A stretch of DNA of 64,000 nucleotides from an uncultured Caryophanales bacterium (GCA_946405105.1 CAMJFY010000001.1:62001-126000), one strand, 5' to 3'; positions 18,409 through 27,596 are shown, counted from the stretch's first letter. Translations and numbers: made by a program. Notes: generated by a model not told the origin, from the sequence alone.

Positions 18409-20304
18409 TTAAGTTGATAATCCTTTAAATTGTGTTTCATAAAGCTTTTTATAAACACCGTTTTTATCTAATAGCTCTCTATGATTTCCTTCTTCTACAA
18501 CCATACCAGAATCTAATACTATTATCTTATTAGAATCCTGAATTGTTGATAATCTATGAGCAATAATAATAGATGTTCTATTTTCCATAAGCTTTATCAT
18601 TGCATCTTGAATTTTCTTTTCTGTTCTTGTATCAACAGATGATGTTGCCTCATCTAATATTAATATTTTAGGATCAGCTAATATCGCTCTAGCTATTGTT
18701 AAAAGCTGTCTTTGACCTTGAGAGATATTTGTTGCCCCCTCTACTAACATTGTCTTCTTTCCATCTGGTAATAAATCGACAAATTGTTTACAGTTTGCAA
18801 GTTCTAGTGCGAAATCTATCTCCTCATCTGTAGCATCACTTTTGCCATATCTAATATTATTCTCGATGGTATCACAAAATAATACCGGATCTTGTAATAC
18901 TATTGATATAGAATCTCTTAGTTCTTTCTTAGATACATTTAAAATATCTTTACCATCGATTTTAATAAATCCACTATTAATATCATAATATCTTAATAAT
19001 AAATTAACTATTGTAGTTTTACCGCTACCAGTTTCTCCTACTAATGCTATTTTATGGCCAGCAGGAATAACTGCTGAGAAATCCTTTAATACTGGAATCT
19101 CAGGGTCATAACCAAATCTAACATGAGAAAATTCAATATTTCCAACAGCTTCATTCTCCGGCATACTAATACTTCCAGCAAATGATTCAACATCTTCATC
19201 CATTACCGCAAATACTCTTTCAGCACCTGCAAGTGCAGTAATCAATGATGAATAAAGCTGAGCTATTTCATTAATAGGTCTAGCAAATTGTTTAGATGTT
19301 GTTAAAAACATAATTACAATTGAAACCTCAAGTGGATCTCCAAGTAATGTATTACCTATTCCATTTAAAATAAAAACTGCCCCAAATAAACATACAAGGA
19401 AATAACCTAAATTATTAATGAAATTCATTACTGGTCCCATTGCACCACCTAAGATTTGAGCTCTAATAGCGGCATGAGTGAATTGATTTGAAAATTCATT
19501 AAATTCCTCAATTGCTCTACCCTCTCTATTATTAGTAATAACTGTTTTATTACCAGTAACCATTTCTTCTGTTTGTGCATTAAGTTTTCCTAACACTCTT
19601 TGTTGCTTAATAAACAATGGTCTAGCAAACTTATTCATAAATTTAGCTAACAAGAATGTTAATAAAATTGAAACAAGTGAAACTAAAGTCAATAATGGTG
19701 AATACCATAACATTATGCCTATACAACCAATAATCATTAATACACCTGATGTTAATGATGTAATACTTGATGATATCGCTTGAGAAATGTTATCAATATC
19801 ATTAGTCATTCTAGATAATAGATCTCCATGTAAATGAGAATCTAGATAAGAAATAGGTAAATATGCTATTTTCTTAAATAAATCATTTCTCATCTTCTTC
19901 ACTGTTTTAGCTGCTAAATAAGCACCTAAAAATGAAGATAAATATTGTAATACACAATGAGTAACATAAAAAATAATTAACATTGTTATAGCAAATGTAA
20001 ATTTAGCTTCATCAGGAACTATTTGCCATTCCTTAGTCTTAGTATTAAAAATACCAAATGAAGCTACAATATCTTTAACTAAAATATTTGTATATAAATT
20101 AGCTAATGTAAAAATAATAACAATAATAATTAAGAAAATTACTAATCCTTTTGATGATGTTAAATATTTAACTAATCTGAAGAATGCTTCTTTGGAATTA
20201 CCTGGCTTTTCAACCATATTTTGAAATCTTCCTCCAGGTCCTCCACCCATTCCTCCTCTACCGAAGGCTTGTCTAGCATGCATTTGATTTCCTTTTTCTG
20301 CCAT
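18409..20304 (-). CDS. ABC transporter ATP-binding/permease protein (heterodimeric exporter half)
   Basis: 6-TM domain plus VGETGSGKTTIVNLLLRYYD, NISQGQRQLLTIARAILADPKILILDEATSSVD. Confidence 0.93.
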   Translation of the reverse strand: MAEKGNQMHARQAFGRGGMGGGPGGRFQNMVEKPGNSKEAFFRLVKYLTSSKGLVIFLIIIVIIFTLANLYTNILVKDIVASFGIFNTKTKEWQIVPDEAKFTFAITMLIIFYVTHCVLQYLSSFLGAYLAAKTVKKMRNDLFKKIAYLPISYLDSHLHGDLLSRMTNDIDNISQAISSSITSLTSGVLMIIGCIGIMLWYSPLLTLVSLVSILLTFLLAKFMNKFARPLFIKQQRVLGKLNAQTEEMVTGNKTVITNNREGRAIEEFNEFSNQFTHAAIRAQILGGAMGPVMNFINNLGYFLVCLFGAVFILNGIGNTLLGDPLEVSIVIMFLTTSKQFARPINEIAQLYSSLITALAGAERVFAVMDEDVESFAGSISMPENEAVGNIEFSHVRFGYDPEIPVLKDFSAVIPAGHKIALVGETGSGKTTIVNLLLRYYDINSGFIKIDGKDILNVSKKELRDSISIVLQDPVLFCDTIENNIRYGKSDATDEEIDFALELANCKQFVDLLPDGKKTMLVEGATNISQGQRQLLTIARAILADPKILILDEATSSVDTRTEKKIQDAMIKLMENRTSIIIAHRLSTIQDSNKIIVLDSGMVVEEGNHRELLDKNGVYKKLYETQFKGLST

Positions 20305-20305
20305 T

Positions 20306-22045
20306 TTAATAAGCCTCCTTCTTTAATTGTGATGAATAAATATCTTTATAGACATTAGATTTTTCCATTAATTCATCATGTGTACCAATTGATTCAATTA
20401 ATCCATTATCTAAAACCAATATTCTATCAGCGTTTTTAGCTGTAGCTATACGCTGAGCTACTATTATTTTAGTAACATTAGGCATTTCCTTTTTCAATGA
20501 ACGATAAAGCTTTGCCTCTGTTATTAAATCTAGGGCACTAGTTGAATCATCAAATATTAATATCTTTGGCTTTCTATCAATCGCTCTAGCTATTGATAAT
20601 CTTTGTTTTTGCCCGCCAGATAATGAAGCGCCTCTCTCTAATACCTGCTCATTATATTGATCATCTTTTTTTAATATAAAGCTCTCAGCTTGGGCAATTT
20701 GTGCAGATTTTTTTATTTCATCTTCTGTACTATCTAAATTACCAAAAGATATATTTTCATTGATAGTTCCTGCAAATAAATCTGCCTTTTGAAGGCATAT
20801 AGATATATTTTTTCTAAGCTCACTTTTCTTATAATCTCTTATATCAATATCATCTATCGCTATACTTCCGCCTGTAACATCATATAATCTAATAATTAAA
20901 TTAACTAAAGTACTCTTTCCACAGCCAGTTGACCCTACAATAGCTATTGTTTCTCCACTATTAATAGTAAATGTAATGTTATTCAATACACATGTTGGGC
21001 TATTTGGATAACTAAATGATACATTTCTAAATTCAACAACAGGATTCTTAGAATTAAAATCATATATACCATCAACTAAATCTTCTTCAGTATCTAATAC
21101 CTCATTTACTCTTTTTGCTGAAGCCATCGCACTAGCAATATTAGAAAATGTTAATCCCATCATTATTAATGCATTACATATCATTGTTATATATGTTATT
21201 GCCTGAGATATTTGACCAACCATTAATTCTGGCTCTGTTAAGGCTCTTGCTGCAGTAATGATTGCAGTACCACCAATATAATAAATTACTATTTGACCAC
21301 CAAATACAATTAGATTTAATACAGGATTAATTAATGTTGATATTCTACTAACAAATAATGTCTTTTTAGTATATTCATCATTAACAATTCCAAATCTATC
21401 AATCTCATACTTCTCTTTAGAGAATGCTTTAACAACTCTAGCTCCATCAACATTCTCTAAGACAACTGAATTAACTTTATCTAATCTTTCTTGAATTTGA
21501 ATAAATATAGGAAATATTATTCTTAAAAATATAATTGTAAATATAACCTGTATAGGTAATATTACTGCTAAAACTAAACCAAATTTATATGAAATGAATA
21601 AAGTAAATATAATACCTAATACAAAAAAACCACCACTTCTTATTAATCCTCTTAAGCACATAGCTAGCATATTTTGTATTTTAGTAATATCATTAGTAAC
21701 TCTTGTAACTAATGAACCTACTCTAAAGTTATCTGCCTGGCTAACAGATAAACTCATTATCTTTTTAAATACATCTTTTCTTAAATCATTACCAAATTTA
21801 TAACATGAAATATTAGTAAAAATATTAGACAATATTCCGCCTAACACGCCTATAAATACAATTCCAAGCATTATTAGTCCATATTTAATTACATTATCTA
21901 GGTTTGAGGTTGTGATACCATAGTCTACTATTTGCTCCATAAAATGGGGCAATAACATATCCATAGTAACCTCTACTATCATAAATATTGGTGCAAATAT
22001 CGCAATGAACCAATATTTTTTCATGTATCTAAGAAGCTTAATCAT
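20306..22045 (-). CDS. ABC transporter ATP-binding/permease protein (heterodimeric exporter half)
   Basis: VGSTGCGKSTLVNLIIRLYD, LSGGQKQRLSIARAIDRKPKILIFDDSTSALD. Confidence 0.93.
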   Translation of the reverse strand: MIKLLRYMKKYWFIAIFAPIFMIVEVTMDMLLPHFMEQIVDYGITTSNLDNVIKYGLIMLGIVFIGVLGGILSNIFTNISCYKFGNDLRKDVFKKIMSLSVSQADNFRVGSLVTRVTNDITKIQNMLAMCLRGLIRSGGFFVLGIIFTLFISYKFGLVLAVILPIQVIFTIIFLRIIFPIFIQIQERLDKVNSVVLENVDGARVVKAFSKEKYEIDRFGIVNDEYTKKTLFVSRISTLINPVLNLIVFGGQIVIYYIGGTAIITAARALTEPELMVGQISQAITYITMICNALIMMGLTFSNIASAMASAKRVNEVLDTEEDLVDGIYDFNSKNPVVEFRNVSFSYPNSPTCVLNNITFTINSGETIAIVGSTGCGKSTLVNLIIRLYDVTGGSIAIDDIDIRDYKKSELRKNISICLQKADLFAGTINENISFGNLDSTEDEIKKSAQIAQAESFILKKDDQYNEQVLERGASLSGGQKQRLSIARAIDRKPKILIFDDSTSALDLITEAKLYRSLKKEMPNVTKIIVAQRIATAKNADRILVLDNGLIESIGTHDELMEKSNVYKDIYSSQLKKEAY

Positions 22046-22460
22046 TTGATAATACCTCCTTCATTTTTCTAATACAAATATAGAAGGTTTCTAATTCTTC
22101 TTTAGTTACACTATTTTCTAATAGCTTATCTGATTCAATGAAATAATTATGGATGCTTTCAGATAATTTATATCCATTATCAGTTAAAAAAACAAATACT
22201 CTTCTATTATCTATTTCATCTCTTTGACGAGCAATTAATCCATTATCTTCCATATTAATTAATGCAATTGAAATAGTAGGTGCCTTCATATTTAATTCAT
22301 CACAAATATTCTTTTGGGTTAAGCTTTTACCTTGGTTATGACGTAAAACCCTTAATATTTGTAACCATGTTGATGGTATTCCATCTCTATTTGCCATTTC
22401 TTTAACATTTTCTCTAAATAATTTACCAAGTTCTATTATTTGGTATCCTATAGGTTTCAT
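22038..22460 (-). CDS. MarR-family transcriptional regulator
   Basis: wHTH: LRVLRHNQGKSLTQKNICDELNMKAPTISIALINMEDNGLIARQRDEIDNRRVFVFLTDNG. Confidence 0.9.
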   Translation of the reverse strand: MKPIGYQIIELGKLFRENVKEMANRDGIPSTWLQILRVLRHNQGKSLTQKNICDELNMKAPTISIALINMEDNGLIARQRDEIDNRRVFVFLTDNGYKLSESIHNYFIESDKLLENSVTKEELETFYICIRKMKEVLSND

Positions 22461-22510
22461 GAAATCACCCCTTTATTAGTTTGCAAACTAACTATTTTTA
22501 AACAAAAATA

Positions 22511-22540
22511 TATTGGATTAGGCATCCCTAATCCAATATA
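22511..22540 (-). terminator. terminator of GST-like triplet
   Basis: minus strand ATTGGATTAGG-GATG-CCTAATCCAATATATTTTTG. Confidence 0.8.
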
Positions 22541-22544
22541 ATAA

Positions 22545-23822
22545 TTAATCTTCATTCTTTAATAATCCTTTAAGTGGATTAATAGATGGATCAGTTGATA
22601 TAGGGAAATTCTTATTAGCTCTTACCTCATATCTCTTATCATTCCAAATAGTTTTTGAAATCTCAGATTGATAATCCTCTACACTTTCGCCCTTTGGATG
22701 ACGAAAATAAATATTTTCAGGATCTGATGATAGCTTCTTTCTAGAGCCATCTGTTGCTAATTCCTTATCCCAGTCAATCTTTGCAGCAATTCTTGATAGA
22801 TAATTGCTTCCATGTTTTCTTGTTTTATTGATAAGATCATTATCTTCCTTATCAGGCTTTGGAATATTTGTATATCTCTTGAACTCAGGAATATTATAAA
22901 GCTCCTTAATATATCCCCAAACATTCTTATATTCAGTAATTCTCTTCTTTTGTGGACCAGCATTTACATAGAAATCTGTCTCCCATTTAATAAGTGAAAC
23001 ATATGTTCTAATATCAGAATCTAAAACATAGTCTCCAAACAAGAATCTATTTGTCTCAAGTCTCTTATCAAGTTTCTCTAAAGCATCATGGAATGCCTTT
23101 TGTCCATCATTAAATGCCTCAGGTGATTGTGCAAATGCTTGGCGATAATGTCCATCATTAATATTTGGGAATAGCCAATCATTTAGTTCATCGATTTCTT
23201 TACGATACTTCTTAGGATATAAGTCAGGTGCATCAACAGGCTGAAAAGCTCTAAATTGAACCTCTAAATAATTAGTTAATCTCTGATAATCATTATTTAC
23301 AGCCTTTTTCTCCTTATAATCTGCAAGAGTTGGTGTTGTAGCTCTTCCTGTAAAGTTTGGGTCTGTATTTTGATATAGTGTAGATAAGAAATATACACCT
23401 GTATCAGGATCCTTAAAATCCTCTTGATTTGGGAATCCCCATCCATACTCATTAGTCTCACCAGTACCATATACCTTACGCTCTTTTATTACATCCTGTA
23501 ATCCTAAAATATCACGAGCTATAACGGGTCTATTACTCCAATTACATCCAGGTGTCCAATAGATAATATATCTATCCTTTTCTGCCTTTAAATCATCTTT
23601 CTTATCACCAAATGGAGTTATAAGGTAATTTGGCTGTCTTACCCAGAATCCTTTTTCATCAATCTCATCAAAGATTGAGACTCCACCAATAGACTTTGGC
23701 TTTGGTCTTGTGTTAGTTATCTTTGCAAGATAATCTGCCACCTCATCTGTATATGAATCTTTTTTTTCATTATTAACTTTTTTCTTATGTGCTTGTATAC
23801 CACATGCTATAACTTCAGCCAT
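22545..23822 (-). CDS. glutathionyl-hydroquinone reductase-like protein (paralog 2)
   Basis: ACGIQAHKKK N-terminus, PGCNWSNRPVIARDILGLQDVI, C-terminal DPSINPLKGLLKNED. Confidence 0.9.
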   Translation of the reverse strand: MAEVIACGIQAHKKKVNNEKKDSYTDEVADYLAKITNTRPKPKSIGGVSIFDEIDEKGFWVRQPNYLITPFGDKKDDLKAEKDRYIIYWTPGCNWSNRPVIARDILGLQDVIKERKVYGTGETNEYGWGFPNQEDFKDPDTGVYFLSTLYQNTDPNFTGRATTPTLADYKEKKAVNNDYQRLTNYLEVQFRAFQPVDAPDLYPKKYRKEIDELNDWLFPNINDGHYRQAFAQSPEAFNDGQKAFHDALEKLDKRLETNRFLFGDYVLDSDIRTYVSLIKWETDFYVNAGPQKKRITEYKNVWGYIKELYNIPEFKRYTNIPKPDKEDNDLINKTRKHGSNYLSRIAAKIDWDKELATDGSRKKLSSDPENIYFRHPKGESVEDYQSEISKTIWNDKRYEVRANKNFPISTDPSINPLKGLLKNED

Positions 23823-23846
23823 ATTTTAACCCACCTATATTTTTAA

Positions 23847-25082
23847 TTATTCATTCTTTAATAATCCCTTTAATGGATTAATTGATGGATCTGTCTTTAG
23901 ATCAACATGCCAATTTCCTCTAACCTTTGGATCCTTATCGTTCCATCTAGATTGAGATACTGGCTTGATATAATCTTCAACAGTTTCACCCTTTGGATGA
24001 TGTAAATATACATTCTCGGGGTCGCTTGATAATAGCTTTCTGCTTCCATCAGCCTTTAGCCATTCATCATAATCTCTATAAACATTCTTTTCAGGATATG
24101 TTAATTTATCTCCTGGCTTACGACCTGGATTTAATTTAACTCTTTGTAAATATTTCTTAAATGCTGGAACATTTGTATATAAATCCTTTAAATATCCCCA
24201 AATATGTTCATATTCTCTAATTCTCTTCTTTTGTGGACCTACAATTGAATAAACACCAACCTCCCACTTAGTTAAAGAAACATATGCTCTAATATCAGAA
24301 TCTGTAATATAGTCTCCGAATATGAATCTATTTGTTTCTAATCTCTTATTTAATAATTCTAAATTCTTATGGAAATCGTCATGTGCTTCATCTACAACAT
24401 ATGGGTTGTTAGAGAATGCTTGACGATATCTAGCATTATTAATATGTGGGAATAACCAATCATTGAATTCATCAATTACATCTCTATATTTTACTGGATA
24501 TAAATCAGGTGCATCCTTAGGTTGTAATGCTCTAAATGCTACCTCGATATGATTAGATAATCTATGGTAATCACTAGATCTAGCCTTTTTAGCTTCAATA
24601 TCTACTAATGTAGGTGTTGTTGCTCTTCCTGTATAATCTTTATCTGCATTCTTATATAGTGTAGATAAGAATCTAACACCCGTATATTTATCTTTGAAGA
24701 ATGGTTCTCTTGGGAAACCATGACCATACACTCTTGATTCACCAGTTGGACCAACAATATAATCTTCAATAACATTTTCAAGACCAACTAAATCTCTTGC
24801 GATAACTGGTCTTTCAGACCAATTACATCCAGGTGCCCAGAAAATTACATATTTTCTAGTTTCTGCCTCTTCTCTAGTAATTGGATCAATGAAATAGTTT
24901 GCTTGTCTTACAAACGCACCATTTTCATCTTGTTCTGATACAGTCTCACTTGGTCTTGGCTTAATTCCTTCCTCTGCTGCGAAGAAGTCAGCTAATTCAT
25001 CTGTATATTTAATTCCTTCTGCTCTTTCCTTTTTTTCTTTTCTTGCTGCTAAGCTGCAAGCATCATTTACATCGTATGCCAT
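23847..25082 (-). CDS. glutathionyl-hydroquinone reductase-like protein (paralog 3)
   Basis: APGCNWSERPVIARDLVGLENVI, RFIFGDYITDSDIRAYVSLTKWE, DPSINPLKGLLKNE. Confidence 0.9.
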   Translation of the reverse strand: MAYDVNDACSLAARKEKKERAEGIKYTDELADFFAAEEGIKPRPSETVSEQDENGAFVRQANYFIDPITREEAETRKYVIFWAPGCNWSERPVIARDLVGLENVIEDYIVGPTGESRVYGHGFPREPFFKDKYTGVRFLSTLYKNADKDYTGRATTPTLVDIEAKKARSSDYHRLSNHIEVAFRALQPKDAPDLYPVKYRDVIDEFNDWLFPHINNARYRQAFSNNPYVVDEAHDDFHKNLELLNKRLETNRFIFGDYITDSDIRAYVSLTKWEVGVYSIVGPQKKRIREYEHIWGYLKDLYTNVPAFKKYLQRVKLNPGRKPGDKLTYPEKNVYRDYDEWLKADGSRKLLSSDPENVYLHHPKGETVEDYIKPVSQSRWNDKDPKVRGNWHVDLKTDPSINPLKGLLKNE

Positions 25083-25103
25083 TTTCTCTCCTCCTAATAA
25101 TAA

Positions 25104-26323
25104 CTAATCTCTTAATTTACTTTCAATTGGGTTAATTGATGCATCAACAGAAATGCTTCTATTGAATGGATTTCTTGATTCCCATGATTCATCATTCCAA
25201 TGTGAATATGATATTTCAGTTTGATAATCTTCAACTGTTTCACCAGCTGGATGCTTCTTATAAACATTCTCTGGATCTTTCGATAATTGCTTTCTAGAGC
25301 CATCAGATGCCCAATAAACATTGAAGTCTCTCTTGGCATCTATTCTTTGTGAATAGCCTCTAAATAAATCATTTTCTCCTCTTTGGCCGAATTCAAAGAA
25401 TGTATATTTCTTAAATGTTGGAATAGTGAATAAATCTGTTACATATCCCCAAATATTTTTATATTCTTTAATTCTCTTCTTTTGTGGTCCTACGTTATGA
25501 TAATAACCTGTTTCCCATCTAACTAATGTTACATATAATCTAACATCAGAATCTGTAATATAATCACCAAATAAGAATCTATTTGTTTCTAATCTCTTTT
25601 CAATTTTTTCTAGATTTGTATAGAAATCTTCATATGATTCATCATATGCCTCAGGTGATTGACAGAATGCCATTCTATAATGACCATTATTAATTGTTGG
25701 GAATAGCCAATCATTGAATTCATCAATAATCTTTCTATATTTTACTGGATATAAATCAATATCATTCTTTTGGAATTTTCTAAATTGAACCTCTATATAA
25801 TTAGATAATCTATGATAATCATTATTTACTGCCTTCTTTTCAATGATATCAACTAATGTTGGAGTTGTTGCTCTACCTTTATAATCAGGCTTTGCATTCT
25901 TATAAAATTCTGATAAGAAATATACTCCTGTTAATGGATCCTTCGCATCCTTTTGATCACTAAAGCCGTGACCATAAATTCCACCGCTCTTAGTTGCTAC
26001 ATCATAGATTACATCATCTAATCCTAAAATATCTCTAACAATTACAGGTCTATTTGACCAGTTACAGCCATGACCCCAGTAAATAGCAAACCTATTTGCT
26101 TCAGCCTTGAATTCACCTTCTTTATCACCAAATGGTGTAATAAATGAATTTGCTTGACGAACAAATTCACCATGACCTCCAATTTCAGATATTGTCTCCT
26201 TTGGTCTTGGAGCTAATCCAATCTTTTTTGCATGCTCTTCAGCTTTTGGATCTAATTGAAATGCTCCATTACTAAATTTTTCTTTGTGCGCTTGAATTCC
26301 ACAAGCATTTACCTCATTACTCA
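25104..26323 (-). CDS. glutathionyl-hydroquinone reductase-like protein (paralog 4)
   Basis: Start corrected to MSNEVNACGIQAHKEK; HGCNWSNRPVIVRDILGLDDVI; RFLFGDYITDSDVRLYVTLVRWETGYYHNVGPQKKRIKEYKNIWGYVTDLF. Confidence 0.9.
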
Positions 26324-26352
26324 TATTTTCTATTTCTCTCCTCTCAAATAAA

Positions 26353-26380
26353 CAAAAAAGCGGATTATCCATAACCCGCT
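26353..26380 (-). terminator. attenuator (intrinsic terminator) in the leader of the GST-like triplet
   Basis: minus strand AGCGGGTT-ATGGAT-AATCCGCT-TTTTT, ~30 nt upstream of the paralog 4 start. Confidence 0.8.
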
Positions 26381-26412
26381 AATGCTTCTTTATATAACCT
26401 AACCTTAATGCA

Positions 26413-26517
26413 TTATGAATTATGAAAACCAGAAAAAACCGTATGATAAGAAATACACATACAGCTACACATCATTTTATTAAAATTAACATTTGCAATA
26501 ATAATTTTATTTGACAT
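26413..26517 (-). CDS. short Cys-rich leader ORF (34 aa), uORF2
   Basis: MSNKIIIANVNFNKMMCSCMCISYHTVFSGFHNS*; AGGAG RBS; 23-nt block ATGATGTGTAGCTGTATGTGTAT identical to uORF1. Confidence 0.75.
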   Translation of the reverse strand: MSNKIIIANVNFNKMMCSCMCISYHTVFSGFHNS

Positions 26518-26542
26518 GTTTTTTTCTCCTTTTCCTATAATC

Positions 26543-26596
26543 CCTACCTTTTTACTAGGTTAACTATAATATAAACCTTTTTTTCTATAGTGTCAA
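26543..26596 (-). promoter_or_regulatory. promoter and 5' leader element of the GST-like triplet
   Basis: TTGACA (26591-26596)-N17-TATATT (26568-26573), then ACCTAGTAAAAAGGTAGG (26560-26543). Confidence 0.75.
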
Positions 26597-26628
26597 TACG
26601 AAAAACGAAAAAAATTTAAAAAAGAAAA

Positions 26629-26651
26629 TGGGTGACTTATTAAGTCACCCG
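26629..26651 (-). terminator. terminator of hsp20 operon
   Basis: minus strand GGGTGACTTAATAAGTCACCC followed by ATTTTCTTTTTT. Confidence 0.75.
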
Positions 26652-26691
26652 AAAGGAGAGTTTTGCGTGTATTGCCAATAAAACTTATATA

Positions 26692-27108
26692 TTAATCAAT
26701 AGAGATCATTCTTACCTTAGGCTTTACTTCCTTAACTTTGCCTACAGTAATAGTTAATATTCCGTTATCCATCTTAGCGCTAATATTATCTTCATCCATA
26801 TCTTCTAGGTAGAATGTTCTATTGTATGAAGCCTCGCTAATTTCTTTAACTAAATAGTTCTTCTTTTCTTTTGTTTCCTTATTATCCTTTTTAGATACAG
26901 AAATTGTAAGGTTGTTATCAGCTACATCTATTTTGATATTTTCCTTAGATACCCCTGGAATTTCAGATGTTACAACATATGCATCATCCTTCTCCAAAAT
27001 GTTTGTCTTCATATCTTTTCCTAATACTTCATCGAAAAAGCTATTAAAATCATCAAACATACTTAAATAATTATTATTTTTCTTATTTTCTAAATTATAC
27101 ATAAACAA
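26692..27108 (-). CDS. Hsp20/alpha-crystallin family small heat shock protein
   Basis: YVVTSEIPGVSKENIKIDVADNNLTISV...DNGILTITVGKVKE. Confidence 0.92.
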   Translation of the reverse strand: MFMYNLENKKNNNYLSMFDDFNSFFDEVLGKDMKTNILEKDDAYVVTSEIPGVSKENIKIDVADNNLTISVSKKDNKETKEKKNYLVKEISEASYNRTFYLEDMDEDNISAKMDNGILTITVGKVKEVKPKVRMISID

Positions 27109-27120
27109 GCCTTCTTCCTA

Positions 27121-27498
27121 TTATTGAATCTCAATTGTCTTTTTAACCTTTTCTTCCTTCTTGATATTAATATCTACCATTAATAGACCATTTTCATAAT
27201 TAGCCTTAATAGTATCCTCATCAATATCACCGAAGTTAATTGTTCTTCTTAGCTTTTGATTTCTTCTTTCATGAATTAGATATTTAGTATTTGTATCAAT
27301 CTTTGGCATATTTGCACTAATTGATAACATACCATCTTCAAATTCAATCTGAATATCTTCCTTCTTTACTCCTGGAATTTCAGCTACTACTTTATATCCA
27401 TTCTCTGTTTCAATCACATCTACAGGGAATCCCTTGTAGCCTCCATCATAAAACATGTTATTAAATTCATTTACTAAACTGTATAAATCATTTCTCAT
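27121..27498 (-). CDS. Hsp20/alpha-crystallin family small heat shock protein
   Basis: YKVVAEIPGVKKEDIQIEFEDGMLSISA...YENGLLMVDINIKKEE. Confidence 0.92.
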   Translation of the reverse strand: MRNDLYSLVNEFNNMFYDGGYKGFPVDVIETENGYKVVAEIPGVKKEDIQIEFEDGMLSISANMPKIDTNTKYLIHERRNQKLRRTINFGDIDEDTIKANYENGLLMVDINIKKEEKVKKTIEIQ

Positions 27499-27517
27499 TT
27501 TTCTTTCCTTCTTTCTA

Positions 27518-27544
27518 TTGGCACTCTATACCTCTGTTTGCCAA
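27518..27544 (-). promoter_or_regulatory. degenerate CIRCE-like inverted repeat in hsp20 5' UTR
   Basis: TTGGCACTC-N9-GTTTGCCAA, same 9-N9-9 geometry as CIRCE. Confidence 0.4.
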
Positions 27545-27569
27545 TTACACTTATAGTATATCACAATTT

Positions 27570-27596
27570 TTAGCACTGTCAATAGGTGAGTGCTAA
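27570..27596 (-). promoter_or_regulatory. CIRCE element (HrcA operator) overlapping the -35 of the hsp20 promoter
   Basis: TTAGCACTG-TCAATAGGT-GAGTGCTAA versus consensus TTAGCACTC-N9-GAGTGCTAA; minus-strand TTGACA-N16-TATACT overlaps. Confidence 0.9.

Noticed and set aside
26324-26372. Longer start of GST-like paralog 4 (MDNPLFCLFERREIE...)
   Set aside because: The extension overlaps the attenuator terminator; the paralogs align from MSNEVNACGIQAHKEK.
18187-26517. MMCSCMC peptides as RiPP or bacteriocin precursors
   Set aside because: Not excluded, but no maturation enzyme is adjacent, peptide C-termini are unrelated, and terminator/antiterminator geometry fits attenuation better.
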